DNA from: Zarea fungicola
Taxonomy: Eukaryota > Ascomycota > Sordariomycetes > Hypocreales > Cordycipitaceae
Assembly: GCA_900169235.1 (NCBI GenBank)
Contig: FWCC01000328.1
Coordinates: 124,001-188,000, forward strand
Direction: 5' to 3'
DNA length: 64,000 bases
The position numbers were made by a program, and so were the translations under genes. The notes beneath the pieces are model-generated. The model worked only from the letters and a program-made list of their open reading frames with translations. It did not search any database and was not told the DNA's origin. Positions 1 to 13,330 of the stretch are shown here, one piece after another. Numbering within the stretch: the stretch's first letter is position 1; each line of letters starts with the position of its first letter.

Positions 1-281
1 CCGCCACGCTCAGCGAGCTCTTGACGCTAATGCGCAAGGCCGCAGTGCAGCCAAAGTGCTTAAACGTCATGGTCTGGGCCGCCGCAGTCGCTGGTGTTGC
101 ACTTGCCGATGGCGGACCAGCAGAGAGCAGACAGTTTATCATCGACTGCTTGGTCGCGGTGGATTCGGGCATTCTAGGATACGGCATTGCCGCCGTGACA
201 TGGCGCAGACTTGAGGTGTTCTGGGCGTCTGGTAAGACTAGCTGGGAGGACTGTTGGAATGAATTTTATCTACTATTTTAG
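1..281 (+). CDS. 3' end of a probable fungal transcription factor (partial)
   Basis: An open frame runs in from the left edge (frame starting at base 3) and stops with TAG at 279-281, so only about the last 92 residues are visible. The segment is hydrophobic and helical, with a run around ADGGPAESRQFI and then LEVFW and W-rich residues before a short tail. This pattern resembles the C-terminal end of fungal-specific transcription factor domain proteins (Zn2Cys6 regulators), where a WxLFIAG-like helix is followed by a W-containing tail. That assignment is a resemblance only; the zinc cluster would lie outside the window. No start codon can be chosen. Confidence 0.45.
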   Translation, partial: ATLSELLTLMRKAAVQPKCLNVMVWAAAVAGVALADGGPAESRQFIIDCLVAVDSGILGYGIAAVTWRRLEVFWASGKTSWEDCWNEFYLLF

Positions 282-3200
282 CGAGCATTACATAAGGGAG
301 CTAAAAAGGGAAACTGGTAATGTTCAACTCGAAAGTGAAACTTGAATCGTGATTCCAGTTTGTCGATGTAAGCTGCCTACGCGTGTATGTAGAGAATCTA
401 CCACTCCCTAGCTGCAGCGAGCACAAGACCCATAAGGCTTTTGCACACGGATCGCGTGCGTCTCCAAATTGAATAATAATTCGTGCTGACAGGGCCGATT
501 GGGGCTTGCCACAAGTTGACAGGTCTTGATGCACAGACCTGTACCTGTGTAATTTGTCAATCTGTCAAAGTGACAAGACGCAGGAAAGTCCCGACAAATT
601 GATTAAGCCGCCAACGGTGAGTTTGAAGGAACAATAATCTTACCGTCTCTCTGTGATCTACTCCGACTCGTCAGAGGTGGAACCGTCCAGAATCAGTAGT
701 AATTAATGACTTGATGAGAAGCTGACAGGTGGGGTGGCGATCAGTTGAATGAAGCCGCAGTCAGAATGTTGCTTCTGCAAACCGTTCGCGTAACTAGTGA
801 CAGTTGCCACATCATCTTCAGTGTTTCACATTGGATCTTTCATAAATATCATTCAATGTTGTAAAAAGACCGACAAAAACATGTTTTTGTCAGGAGAGTC
901 TGAAATGAGCTGTCAGATTGACTTGTAAGAGATGAAATTAGATCCACAGGTCTTCAACCCAAAGCAAATTGATCTCAACATTCAAATTAACTCCAGAGCC
1001 AGGTTACAATATTTGTAATGAGTGTGGGTGGTGCTCGCCGCAACAGCCTAGTTGTTCACTCAGACCACTCGAGTAACTAGCAAGGCATCAAGAGAAGACT
1101 GAGCCTCAAAAGACCTGACTACCAACTTCGTAGAGTATCACATGTGGAGGAAACCTTTCCAAAACGCTACCTGCTCTTGGGAAATGATCAATTTGTCCCT
1201 AGATATATACTCCACACGTGGCCTCAGCAAATAAATTGTTTCTAGATTAAGCCGTACCAAAAACCCAAAATCTCCTTTGGCCACCCCATTCCAATGCGCA
1301 CACAGTGTTGACAGTCTCAGTGGCCCAAGATAAAATGGAGACATTGGAAGACTGCGGACAGGGTTTCAGTCCTTCCAACCGATTATGCTCTGTGACGTAT
1401 CCCAGAGCTGCTTGCATAGGCCCTCAGTTGATCTCCAGACGGCTGCACTGGCCAGCCGCCACCAGAGACAGTGTTGGCATCAATACAGAATGTAAACTTG
1501 CTTCAGTATTGGTGGCAATACAAAAGAGATAGTTTTCTTCCCGGGAACCTTGGGGACGCCGAATGCCGCGCCCTTGTACATACGTCGCCCCTGGGCATCA
1601 TCGTACGAATATTAACAGTCTCGTGACCGCCGCACTGTCAGGTGATATTAAATGACTTGCCTGATATCGGTTCAAATATGGCAATGCTATTGGCCTGGGG
1701 TGGAGCAGCAGGCTGAAGGCATGCCGCTTTTTGTCGCTGCCCAGGCTACATTACAGGTTATTACTATATTGCCACCATCACGATGTCCCAGCAGGCTCCG
1801 AGGCCGCACCAGCAATGGCAGGCAGATCGCATTGTGCTGGTACAATTAGAAAACAAGTTTCCTAGTTATCCCTGCACCTCCTAAGATATATAGAGAAGGT
1901 ATATATATGTAAAATGTTTTAGCCTGGATTGAATGGCCGCCAGGCTGAACTTATTACGGCGTTCTATATTACTTCCAGCGCCGGATTGCTGCTGCTAAAT
2001 ACGAGTTGGTAGTAGCGGCCGAGGCTAGCCACCGTTCTGGTTCGCCACTGGTTATTAATTTGTCTACGGGCAGTATAGCAAGTATCATGCGGCTGTGCGG
2101 CGCAAATCAATTGCTACCTTCCAGTAGGTATTCTCTAATTACATCTAAAAAGGCATTCAGATGGCTCTTATTGCTTCCGCTTCCAGTTTCCCTTTACAGC
2201 TATTCACTTCAGCATCTCTAGTTCACAATACATGTTAATGGTGGAAAAATACGGTCTGCCATACCAGGTGTCTGTACTTTGGCCACTATCGGAATTCACA
2301 TTGCGTCGAATTCGCGACATACTCTCTGGGCAGGGACCCAGAAAGATGAGATTAACTTTCAGTCATTTATTTCGTTCACTTACCTTCCATTAGATTATGT
2401 TAGCTACTAAGGCTACCGGGTCCGCCAATGCAGTCCTCGATATTGCATTGGATTGCTACCTAAAGGTCCGCAGCTGTATGTTTTATGAAGCTATTTTTGT
2501 TATTAACCAGCCTTGTTTGCATATGAAAGGCTAATAACTGAGGAGAATGCCTAAAAGTATAGTAAATCCACATGAAGAGACACGAGAATGCGAATACTGC
2601 ATCACTAGGGACCATGGTCACCGAGTTGGTAGTGTAGGGTAAGTGCCCAGATGATGTGAGATACTGTATCCAGTGTGAGTTGGGCATCGTACGATTGCGT
2701 TTCGCTTTATTCAAACGACTGTGAGCAATGAGATTACTATAGTAGTAGTACTAAATGCCATAATGTAAGTCACGATCTGATACCGATTCTAATAAAAGCC
2801 AAGCAGCCTTCCGCGAATAGCAAACGATACTCATGCCACTCCTGAGTCTAGCAGGTCTATCCTTTGGTTAGTTCTTGGTTAGTTCTGAATTTATTTTCTT
2901 TGATAAATTTTCTTTTTCACTAACTCGGTTTACAAACAACAGTTGAATGGTATCTTAGAGCTGTGTTCAACGAGCCAAAGAGAGATCGGTTGTTGGTGCC
3001 ACGATAGAGTTGCAAGCAGCAAAGTATGGTTTACATTGGCTCACGGCTTCCCGGGAACTAGAAGTAGCTACCAGATGCATAAAAATGAAGTATGAAGATG
3101 AAATTCGGCCCGAAGCTCCCCATAATGCTGTGGCTGAGCGAGGTTCCAATAAAACCACAGTTCAGTGTGCCAATATTATGCCGGCATGCAGCTCCATGCA

Positions 3201-3412
3201 TCTTCATGCATGCGTGCCGTAAGCATTCTATCTATGACGAAGCTACCTATCGCTTTGACTGATACCTAACCCCACGGCGTAAAGCTGGATTTTCTCTCTC
3301 TTTCTGTTTATTCTCCCGAGTTAACCAGCCAAACAAATAAAGCCTGCTTTCGTCCAATTCTCGCTGTCGTTCAGAGGCTCAAAGCAAGCACATTCTCCGA
3401 TCATTTCACAAA
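282..3412. other. gene-poor stretch
   Basis: No open frame longer than about 85 codons occurs on either strand, and none shows a recognisable family, splice-joined continuation or codon bias. The last 400 bases are the P450 upstream region: an imperfect palindromic cluster of ATGCAT words at about 3184-3218, then a pyrimidine-rich stretch (3292-3312) ahead of the start codon. The rest may hold decayed coding DNA, but nothing can be named. Confidence 0.6.
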
Positions 3413-5453
3413 ATGGCTCTAGTTACTATGGGCAGTATTACCGCTACAGGAGCAATTCTATTTCTGATATGGATATTTCGCCTAGCAAATGAAAGTCGCC
3501 GACATCCCAATCTACCACCTGGGCCTCCCGGTATACCCATTTTTGGTAGGTGAAACAGACAAGCCATTTAGGGACTTGCTAATACTCGACATTTCTGGCA
3601 GGCAACATTCTCCAGGTCCCTCGGTCTAAAAGCTATCTCAAGTATAATACAAACTAACCCTCAACGACAGCATTTTATAGCTGACTGATATCCGAATTCT
3701 GCTTTAGATTCGGTGATTGGGCTCAAGAATTTGGTGAAATATTCTCTCTCAAACTTGGTGGTTCAACCATGATTGTACTGAATAAGGCGGATGCGGTAGT
3801 CGAGTGAGCACTACTAAGCAAAAATATTGGTCATTCTAACGAATTTCATCAGATTATTTGACAAGCGCGGGGCTATTTATTCACATCGCCAAGAGACCTA
3901 CCTTGTGAATGAACTACTTTGTCTGGGGGAGGCACATCTATTGCTCATGGGGTACACAGCAACATGGAGGAAAATACGCAAAATATTCATGTCAATGTTG
4001 AATATCAGGGCAGTGACAAATCTTCGGCCGATCCAGGAAGCCGAATCGAGCCAGACAATGAAAGAACTTTGCGATAACCCTGATCTCTTTAGGAACCATC
4101 TGCGGCGATACGCCACGAGTGTTGTTTTGTCTTGCGTATTTGGCCAAAGAAGTGCTAGCTATGAGGACGAGCGCATTCAAAGCATATTTGCTGTCCAAGA
4201 CCGATTTACTTCGATTTTAGAGCCCGGAAACTTTCCACCAGTGGACGAGTTCCCAGCGTTGAAATACATTCCACAGCTTCTGGCCCCGTGGAAGACGAGG
4301 GCAATCCAGATTCGCAAAGACCAGCGAGCTGATCATTTCCGGCTGCTACATGATGTAAAGAAGCGCATTGAACAGGGGGTGGAAGTCGAGTGTCTTATGG
4401 ACACACTCCTGTCCGACGACAATGACGAAACAAATGGACTTGACGAATTACAAGTGGCATATATTGGAGGCGTAATGCTGGAGGCAGGCGCTGATACAAC
4501 CAGTGCCCTTCTGATCTCCTTTATTTTGGCAATGATCAAGTTCCCGAATGTATTGGCAAGGGCTCAAAAAGAAGTTGACGAAGTGTGCGGCAGCAAAAGA
4601 TCACCCACCTTTGATGACATGGACAATCTCCCATACGTCCGGGCTTGTGTCCTTGAGGTATGTGATTCAAGATCTGTACAGGAGAATGTTCATATTACTG
4701 ATAACGTGACTTCTGAATAGACTTCGCGATGGAGACCTGTTAATCCAGGCTCCTTCCCCCATGTCTCAACTCAAGGTAGCGACTCCTGCCAAGTTATCAA
4801 CACCCATGGCAGCACTAATAAGCAAATTAAAACAGACGATTGGTATAAAGGATACTTCATTCCCAAAGGCTCAACAGTTATTTCGAATAATCTGTGAGTT
4901 TTCAACATACACTAGTCTGGATTACTTCGGCAACTAACAGTCTCAGCGCTATCCATTACAATGAGGAGGACTACGACAATCCCTCCGAGTATAGACCGGA
5001 GAGGTACCTCGAAAATAAGTTCGGAACCAAAACCGTATTGGATAGCGACGCAAGTAAATCTCGCCGTGCTGTGTACTCATTTGGCGCTGGTCGACGTGTT
5101 TGTCCCGGTATACATCTGGCCGAGAACTCTCTGGTAAGGACATATCTTCTCGCTTTCTCAAACTGAAAATCCATGAACGATGCTGATGCCGAGTCTTGCC
5201 GGCCCTGCAGGAAATTAACATGGCCAAGCTGGTATGGGGTTTCAATTTCCTACCGCCGCTGGATCCAAGTACCAACATACCCGTGCCTCTGGACGATGTT
5301 GACATTGACTATCAGTCTGCCTATAGTGACGGGTTTACCAGCTGTGCGAAGCCTTTTAAATGCAGAATCATTCCGCGTAGCGATGAACATGCACGAGTTA
5401 TGCAGCAAGACTTTGAAGCTTCGGCGACAGTCTTTCAGAAGTATACACACTGA
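3413..5453 (+). CDS. cytochrome P450 monooxygenase
   Basis: Eight exons: 3413-3545, 3602-3641, 3708-3803, 3853-4657, 4721-4775, 4836-4893, 4947-5133, 5211-5453; 538 residues, in frame throughout. An N-terminal membrane anchor (about residues 8-25) is followed by the proline-rich hinge LPPGPPGIPIFG. The I-helix oxygen-binding motif AGADTT lies at 301-306, the ExxR pair is E358/R361 (split by intron 4), and the heme loop FGAGRRVC places the cysteine ligand at C448. The enzyme should sit on the ER membrane and use NADPH-P450 reductase. The overall style (PGPPGxPxxGN, WAIHxDxxxY-like segment) fits fungal P450s of the CYP64/O-methylsterigmatocystin oxidoreductase-like type, but the substrate is unknown. 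It stands alone, with no biosynthetic backbone gene nearby. All key residues are intact, so it looks functional. Confidence 0.9.
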
Positions 5454-7394
5454 GCAAATCTTGGCGGATTTATGCAGCAGTTGGGCAATGAACTATTAGT
5501 GCACAACAGCTTAATGGAAATAGTTAAGTTGCTGCCACATAATGTCAATTGTTAAGAATCATGAAATTAAATGAGTCGGCGTGAGGCCCAAGGGAAATAA
5601 AGAAAAAGCCAACAAATTAATTGAACTGATCATGCTGCTCATCAGCAGCTCAGTATCTCGCTGTGCATTCGGCGGTAGGTAGCTGGCCACCTCATCAGTC
5701 GTCGGTATTTTTTTTGTTCATGTTAAAGAGGCCGCCAACGCCAAAGTCGCTCATAATATAAAGCCGCCTGCTTGGGAGTCTTGGCCAAAAGAGATTTTCT
5801 TCGCCAAGACACCAAGTAAATGGAGAAAGCAGAACCCAGCCTCAACCATGCAGCGTAATTTGGGTTGGAATCTTATTACAGTTGCGAAAAAAGCATGTGG
5901 TGGCGTCCTGGGCACTGGACCTTATTTCTGCTCCGCCACGATGGTCGAGACCCAACAACGCTGTCGATGCTGAATCGATGGTAAATTTGCTCGGCAACAG
6001 GGGCAAATCCACGACTCAGTCGATTGGGCGGTGGAGTATTATTCGTCGACCTGATTAGCGCCGTCAGCTCTCGCACCGCCGCGGTTGGGTCTTAGTCCAA
6101 TGTATTCGAGATGAGCGGCTGGATTAATATTGTCCGGTGGGAGGGGCTCTGTAGAGATCCCCATTTCATCAGCTTGCCTCGTTATGGAAGCTGCTTACCG
6201 GTTCGCGAAAATCCAAGTTGTCGATGACCTCAGGACAACCCCGCATTGCACTGCCTCACTCATTCGGATAGTGCTCCCGTCACGTACCAAGACTGGTTTG
6301 TCCAACCTCCTTTGAAACATAGTATCTCAAATGTGAAATATTGTAGGCATTCAGCGCCTGGTGTTGTTCAGGGTCGCGGGACTCATTGCGACAGATGCTG
6401 ATTCCTGGTTGTAAGACTCCATAACGTGCAACTTGTAAAGATTGCGAGTAAGAAAACTCTCTACAAAAAGGCAATCTGAATAAGTCGTTTTCCCTACATG
6501 GTAATTTGCCCACACTATATTTTCTATCAAGGCTCATTGAATTTGAGCTTGAATACTGTTTCTCGACTCTCATTTCATCTACTAATCATCCACTTACACG
6601 AACTAGCCACATACGTAACTGGCATATCAAAGTGAATGTGCATTTACGCTGTGATAAGATCATATAGAAGTCTTCAAAATGCCTCAGGAATTCCTTTAGC
6701 TGATGAGGCTGTGTAGAAAACAGTGCTTTTAGCAATTTGGGGTATCTCAAAGTCTCGCGGCACCAAAACCAGGGCTTCGTGATACACAACAAGCACACAT
6801 CAGCGAAGGACTCTCTACTTTTGCCAAGGACCCAAAAAACTATTTTGACGTAATCAACTCAACCAAACGAATGGTGGCTATGCCTGTGCAAATGTCACCC
6901 GCTGTGAGGTTAGCTAGTCGCGGTAAATCAGCTCGACATTGCAACGGCTGACCGACCCTTTCATGCTGAGGGGACGGCAAAAGTGAGGCTAGTCAGAAAA
7001 AAGGAGAGTCTAGAATGCGAGACTATGCAGAACGTATCAAGGATGAAATTAAGTTCTTTTTCTAATTAGTTAGACCTTCCGCTTTGAGGTTGACCTCGCC
7101 AAGTGTTTTGCCTCAGAGCCAAGACTTTTCGTTCTTTGAGAGTGCCGCTTCTAGCCTGTGTGAGACATGAGGTCCTCCCTGGCTGGTTTGTTTTGCTCAG
7201 CCTCCTTCTGCCCGCCTTTAATATTTGCTTGTCCTCAGCATGCTTCAGATTAATGGCTATCAAGAAAGAAAGAAAAGGATCATCTTATTCATAATTACCA
7301 ACTCCATTTTCTATTGGAAGCAACATTTTTCGGTAACATTTTTTGTTGATGCAGACACTTACACAAAACCAACGGATACATCGTCTCGCCAACC
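5454..7394. other. intergenic region between P450 and Ca2+-ATPase
   Basis: No supported gene. A TATA-like word (about 5755-5762) precedes only very short frames, one of 41 codons from 5848, which may be the remains of a promoter and gene. Frames at 5876-6076 (-) and 6280-6573 (-) have no recognisable content. The last 250 bases are the leader of the ATPase gene. Confidence 0.5.
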
Positions 7395-10300
7395 ATGGCG
7401 AGCAACACCCTGTCGCCCGACACTCTCGAGGTGACTCCGCGCAACCGCTCTTTGAGTAATGCCGAGACTATCGCTTCTTCCACGTATTCAGGCTCAAATC
7501 CCTTCCTGACACCAAGCACACTTAGTTGTGCGTCGAGTGTTCTGGAAGACCCAGAGTCTGCACTGCGCCCCGACCCAGGTAGTGAGGTTGACTTTGAGGT
7601 GGCCAACAACCCGTTTGCGTTTTCGCCAGGACAGTTGAATAAGCTACTGAACCCCAAGTCACTCTCTGCCTTCCAGGCTCTTGGTGGGCTACAAGGTATT
7701 GCTCGTGGCCTCAAGACAGATCTCAAGGCAGGTCTCAGTCTCGATGAAACGGGTATTTCCGCCCCAATTTCGTTCCAAGATGCGGTAGGCAAGTCAAAAT
7801 CCCGGCTTCCAAGCTCACAAAGTCCATCAACAACACAATCTACTACATCAGATGCCTTCGGGGACCGTATCCGAATCTATAAGCGCAATGTTTTACCGGT
7901 CAAGAAAGCCACACCACTCTGGAAGCTTATGTGGAATGCCTACAACGACAAAGTTCTGATTCTCCTGACTGTCGCTGCCGTTATTTCTCTGGCCCTTGGC
8001 CTGTACGAAACTCTTGGAATCGATCATCCAGATGGTGCACCTGCTTCTGTTGACTGGGTCGAGGGAGTCGCAATCTGTGTTGCCATTATCATTGTTACAG
8101 TTGTCGGTTCTCTGAATGACTGGCAAAAGGAAAAGGCATTTGTTAAGCTAAATGCAAAGAAAGATGACCGTGAGATCAAGGTTATTCGATCTGGAAAATC
8201 GTTTATGATCAATGTTCATGAGATTCTTGTTGGTGATGTCCTTCATTTGGAGCCTGGTGATCTTGTTCCAGTGGATGGCATCTTTATTGAGGGACATGAC
8301 ATCAAGTGCGACGAATCTTCTGCAACCGGCGAGTCAGATGCTCTCAAGAAGACACCAGGTGACGAAGTATTCAATGCCATTGAATCTGGTCAAACCAAAA
8401 AGAAGCTTGACCCCTTCATCATCTCCGGTGCCAAGGTTCTTGAGGGTAAGAAGTCATTCTCACTTTCAACAAGCACAACTTTGGCTAACTTACACAGGTA
8501 TGGGAACATTTGTATGCACATCGGTCGGTGTCAACAGCAGCTTCGGCAAGATCATGATGTCCGTTCGCACCGAAACCGAAGCTACACCCTTACAAAAGAA
8601 GCTCGAAAAACTTGCCATCGCCATTGCGAAGCTAGGAAGTGCCGCAGCTGGATTACTGTTTGTAATTCTTCTCATTCGATTCCTCATCAATCTTCCAAGC
8701 GACACCCGTGATCCCACAACAAAGGCGTCTGCTTTCGTGGACGTTCTTATTGTTGCTGTTACTATTGTTGTTGTCGCCGTACCTGAAGGCCTGCCCCTAG
8801 CAGTTACACTTGCCCTCGCTTTTGCCACTACGAGGCTTCTAAAAGAGAACAACCTCGTGCGCGTGCTACGCGCTTGTGAGACCATGGGGAATGCAACCAC
8901 TATCTGCTCTGATAAGACCGGTACTCTGGTAAGCTACAATTTGCACTCCAACATAATGACGCTAACATTTGGATCCTAGACGACTAACAAGATGACTGTT
9001 GTCGCGGGTACATTTGGCTCAACCAGCTTCTCAAAGGTTGCCGATGCCGAGAAGCCATCTGAGCAAACCGTCAACCAATGGGCTGCTACCCTATCTCAGG
9101 CAACCCGGGATATGATTGTGCAGTCTGTCGCGATCAACTCTACGGCTTTTGAGGGCGAAGAAGACGGAAAGGCTGTCTTCATCGGTTCCAAGACAGAAAC
9201 GGCACTCCTTCAACTGGCCAAGGATCATCTAAGCATGCAATCTCTTCGTGAGACGCGCGCTAATGAACAGGTCGTGCAAATGATGCCCTTCGACTCAAGT
9301 AAGAAGTGCATGGCCGCTGTGATCAAAGTTGGCACAGGGTACCGCTTTATTGTAAAAGGTGCTTCAGAAATTCTACTCAAGTGCTGCTCCCATATTGCAG
9401 AGCCTCACGGCCTGAAGGTAGAGCGGCTCGAAAAACCACGCGCCAGAGCGCTCAGGGCTACCATTGACAAGTATGCTAGCACATCACTCCGTACCATTGG
9501 CCTTGTGTACAAGGATTTCACTGAGTGGCCTCCTATAAGCGCAGAAATGGTCGAAGGTGAAGTACAGCTTTCGTCGCTGCTCAATAATCTCACATTTTTG
9601 GGTGTCATTGGTATTCAGGACCCTGTCCGTCCAGGTGTTCCCGAAGCCGTCAAGAAGGCGCAACACGCTGGTGTCACTGTCCGCATGGTCACTGGTGACA
9701 ACATCATCACCGCCAAGGCTATTGCTACGGAATGCGGCATTTACACTGATGGCGGCGTTGTCATGGAAGGACCCAAGTTCCGAAAGCTGTCCGACTCTGA
9801 AATGAATGAGGTGCTCCCCAAGCTTCAAGTTCTAGCTCGCTCATCACCAGAGGACAAGCGCATTCTCGTGACCAAGCTCAAAGATCTTGGTGAGACTGTC
9901 GCAGTTACTGGCGACGGCACCAATGATGCGCCGGCGCTCAAGGCTGCTGATGTCGGGTTCTCCATGGGCGTCTCGGGGACTGAGGTTGCCAAGGAGGCTT
10001 CTGACATTGTCCTCATGGACGACAATTTTACTTCCATCATCACTGCGCTCAAATGGGGCCGCGCTGTGAACGACTCTGTTCAAAAGTTTTTGCAGTTTCA
10101 AATTACTGTCAATATTACTGCTGTTCTCCTTGCGTTTATCACTGCCCTGTACAGTGCTGAGATGAAGCCGGTTCTCAGAGCTGTGCAACTTCTCTGGGTT
10201 AACCTCATCATGGACACGTTTGCAGCACTTGCGCTTGCCACCGATCCCCCTGTGGAGAAAATTCTTGATCGACAGCCTCAGGGTAAAAAGGCACCTCTCA

Positions 10301-11015
10301 TTACGGTCAATGTATGTATTCACACCTCGGTCGCCTCGATATTGATACTGACATTTCATTGCAGATGTGGAAGATGATAATTGGCCAGGCCATTTTTCAG
10401 CTCGTCGTCACGCTCGTCCTCTACTTTGCCGGACCTCAGATTCTCAACTACTCCAGGTCAGACCCTGTCAAAATGGTTGAGCTTGACACCATAATCTTCA
10501 ATACATTTGTGTGGATGCAAATCTTCAACATGTTCAACAACCGGCGCCTCGACAACCGGTTCAACATCTTTGAGGGTCTACATCACAACTACTTCTTCAT
10601 CTTCATCTGCGCGCTTATGGTTGGCCTGCAGATTACTATTGTCTTTGTTGGCTCCAGGGCCTTTGGCATCTCGCCTGGGGGATTGGATGGGGAGCAATGG
10701 GCAATTGGTGTCGTCACTGCTCTTGTTAGCTTGCCTTGGGCGGTGGTTGTACGCCTGTGCCCGGATGATTGGTTTTCCAAGATTGCAAGTGTTACTGGTA
10801 AACCGGTTATAATTATCTACTCTGCCTTGGGCAGGTTTTTCGGAATTCTTGGTGGCCTCTTTGGAAGGAGGAAAGCCGTTGAGTCTGTACCCCAAGACGA
10901 GGAGACTGCAATCACTCAGATGCCTTCTGTGCCTGTTATTGCTCCTCCTGCAATCGTTGTTTGCGACACCCCTCAGGTTCAGATTATAGAACCGGAGGCA
11001 AACGAAAAGAAGTAG
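7395..11015 (+). CDS. P-type Ca2+-transporting ATPase, PMCA/Pmc1 type
   Basis: Four exons: 7395-8445, 8498-8928, 8980-10311, 10365-11015; 1154 residues. It pumps Ca2+ out of the cytosol, in fungi usually into the vacuole. Visible marks: a serine-rich cytosolic N-terminus (1-120), paired N-terminal membrane helices (about 185-250), actuator motif TGES (311-314), the calcium-site helix VAVPEGLPLAVTLALAF, phosphorylation motif DKTGT (D489, directly before intron 2), hinge motif TGDGTNDAP (804-812) and C-terminal membrane helices including NLIMDTFAALALATDPP. The PEGLP sequence and this order define type IIB (plasma-membrane-type) pumps. The C-tail of about 80 residues is charged and could carry autoinhibition, but no calmodulin site can be read with confidence. 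The start ATG is in a good context (CCAACCATGG). It converges on the zinc chaperone gene downstream. Confidence 0.95.
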
Positions 11016-11217
11016 CTTTTTTATGTATGATCAACTGTGACAATAGTTGTTGGGTCGGTCTTTGTGTTTTGGTATTATAGATTTGATTTGAAGCGACATA
11101 CTATTTACTAAGGAAATTTCTGTTTATGAAGCGTTCTGCTCATCAATCTTGTCAAGTGTTTTTTTCGCTCGATAAATCATAAAACAGCAAATTGGCCTAA
11201 TCCCATTCGAGATGGGC

Positions 11218-13330
11218 TCATGAAACCTCTTCAAAGACTTCCTTAATAGATCTCAAGCCGATTTTGCTGTGTGTGTGACTGTGTCCTGCGTGCAGGTCCT
11301 CATCCTCTTCGTCTCCCGGCTCACCAGCCCAATCGGGAAAGCCATCTTCAAAGAGGTCCCGCAAAGACTCCTTGAGGTTGTTGATATCATCACCATGGGC
11401 AGGGTCACGCATAGTCCGCTCCCAGTCGGCAAACTCTGATTCCGTCAGCAGACACTCGTCCAGCATTGCCTGCAGGTCCGCCGTATCCAGACCCTCGCCG
11501 ATGAAGACGAGCTCCTGACGACGGTCGCCCCACTCGCCTCCCTTGGCAATGTCATGCTGCACGAGGGCATCGACTTCAGGGTCACCGGTGGTATACTCTT
11601 CAGAGGGCAGGGTGCAGAACCAAGGGCGGCCACCAGTCATAGTGAGCATGGCGCCGGCCTGGGACCAGTCGCCTGCACGGTGGGGGCGTGTTGCGAGAAA
11701 GAATTCGCCTTTGGAGCGAAAGAGCCGAGACAAAGTCGGATGGAGACGCTTGTTGGCGAGAATCTCTTCGTTAGGGGGCATGTCGAGCGGGTCGACGGCG
11801 ACATAGTCATCACTGTCAGCAGCATCATTCTTCGCGACCGTGGAGTTGGGCTTTTGCTTTTTGGACGGGCGGGGAGAAGGGACAGTTCGAGCTGTAGAGT
11901 TGGAAGTTCCTGTGGAATAGGAGGAGCCTTCTTTTTCTGAGTCATCGGATGAGGCTACGCTTTGAGTTTCGGAGTCCTCAAAGTCAGCCATTTCAATGTC
12001 GCCTTGTGCCTCCCCCTCCTCATCAGAGGCCTCTTCATCATCATCGTCATCTTCGTCTTCTGGTTGCTCAAGCTGCAGAATGAACTTGTCGTACAGGAGC
12101 GCAAACAAACGGCGGGGATGAAACGGGCGTTGACGCTGGTAGATGAAGCTTTGAACATTGTACTCTTCCGTCTCTGGCTTGGGTGTTACGACATTCTTGC
12201 CATTAACTTCACGGACAGTCATTGCATGAAGATCCTGAAGCCAGCCATAACCGGTCTGTGCAACATCCATCTTGAAGAGACCAGTGTTGACGAGCTGGTT
12301 CACGTCTACCTTGCCATAATTAGCCTCGATGATCTTGGCTCGGTGGTTAAGCTTCTTCACGAGGGAGACAATGCTGGCTCTCTTGTCCTTGGGAACCTAT
12401 TGGTTGTTTAATAATAAAGGTCTGTTTGGTAATGAAAGAATAAATTATTTACCATGTCGACCTTGTTTAGAATAATAATGTCTGCAAACTCGATTTGGTC
12501 AACCATGAGGTCAGAGACTGTGCGCTCGTCTTCGGGCGTTACGTCGTCGCGACGAGACGAGATGAGATCGGCTGTGTCAAAATCATTGAGTATGGTAAAC
12601 GAGTCAATGACTGTGACTGTGGTATCGAGCTTGGCAAACTTTTCTAGGCCGCCAACCTCCTTTCTATGGCAATGTCAGCGGGAGCTGCGTATTTTGACAG
12701 GTTTGAGGAAATACTTACAGCCGCTTTAGAACTTTGATCATGTCTTCATCAAGGCCATCCTGACCTTCATCAGCGACAAGACCCATCTGCTCTGCCAAGC
12801 GGTTGTCAAATGTTTCGGCGACTTGCTCCGGTTCGCTGATGCCACTACTTTCAATGATGATGTAGTCAAATGATTGGAGCTCTGCTAGGCGGACAAGTTC
12901 CTCCAAGAGGTCACCTCGGAGTGTGCAGCAGATGCAGCCATTCTGCAACGCAATGACTTTTTCGTTGGCTTTGGTGAGCCTGTGCGTGTTTTTGATCAAA
13001 GAAGCGTCGACATTAATGCTATCCGTATAGTGTTAATTACTTTTCCACTTTGTATTCTTCAGTTGACAGTCTTGGGACTCACGCGCCAATGTCGTTGACC
13101 ACAACTGCGATTCGTAGGCCATGGTCGCTCTTTAGAATATGTTGAAGCAGGGTTGTTTTGCCGGATCCCTTTTTTTGTTAGACATATAGAAGAATAAACA
13201 GGAAAAATTAGTATTGCGTTACCAAGAAGCCAGACAGCAGTGTTACTGGCAGAGCCTTTGGTGGCAGCTTGGATTGTTTAGTGGCCTTTGACCCTTTTTT
13301 GCTCTTGCCAATCTTGAACCTGTTAACCAT
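11218..13330 (-). CDS. COG0523 (CobW/ZNG1-type) zinc metallochaperone GTPase
   Basis: Five exons on the minus strand: 13330-13223, 13168-13083, 13018-12719, 12663-12453, 12396-11218; 627 residues. GTPases of this family insert or deliver zinc; the eukaryotic ZNG1 branch activates methionine aminopeptidase. Seen in sequence: Walker A GSGKTT (37-42, at the start of exon 2), the family's metal motif GCICC (92-96), ESSGISEP, and NKVD for guanine specificity. The C-terminal CobW domain is interrupted by a long acidic stretch of Asp/Glu/Ser (EDEDDDDDEE...), and a histidine cluster HAGHSHTHSK lies near the C-terminus, a probable metal-binding tail. The lysine-rich N-terminus (KIGKSKKGSKATKQSK) is basic. 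It is longer than yeast Zng1-type proteins because of the acidic insert. Exon joins keep the frame at every intron. Confidence 0.9.

Noticed and set aside
5848..6076. Short frames after a TATA-like word
   Set aside because: Only 41-66 codons, no domain, no splice continuation; possible relic but not supportable as a gene.
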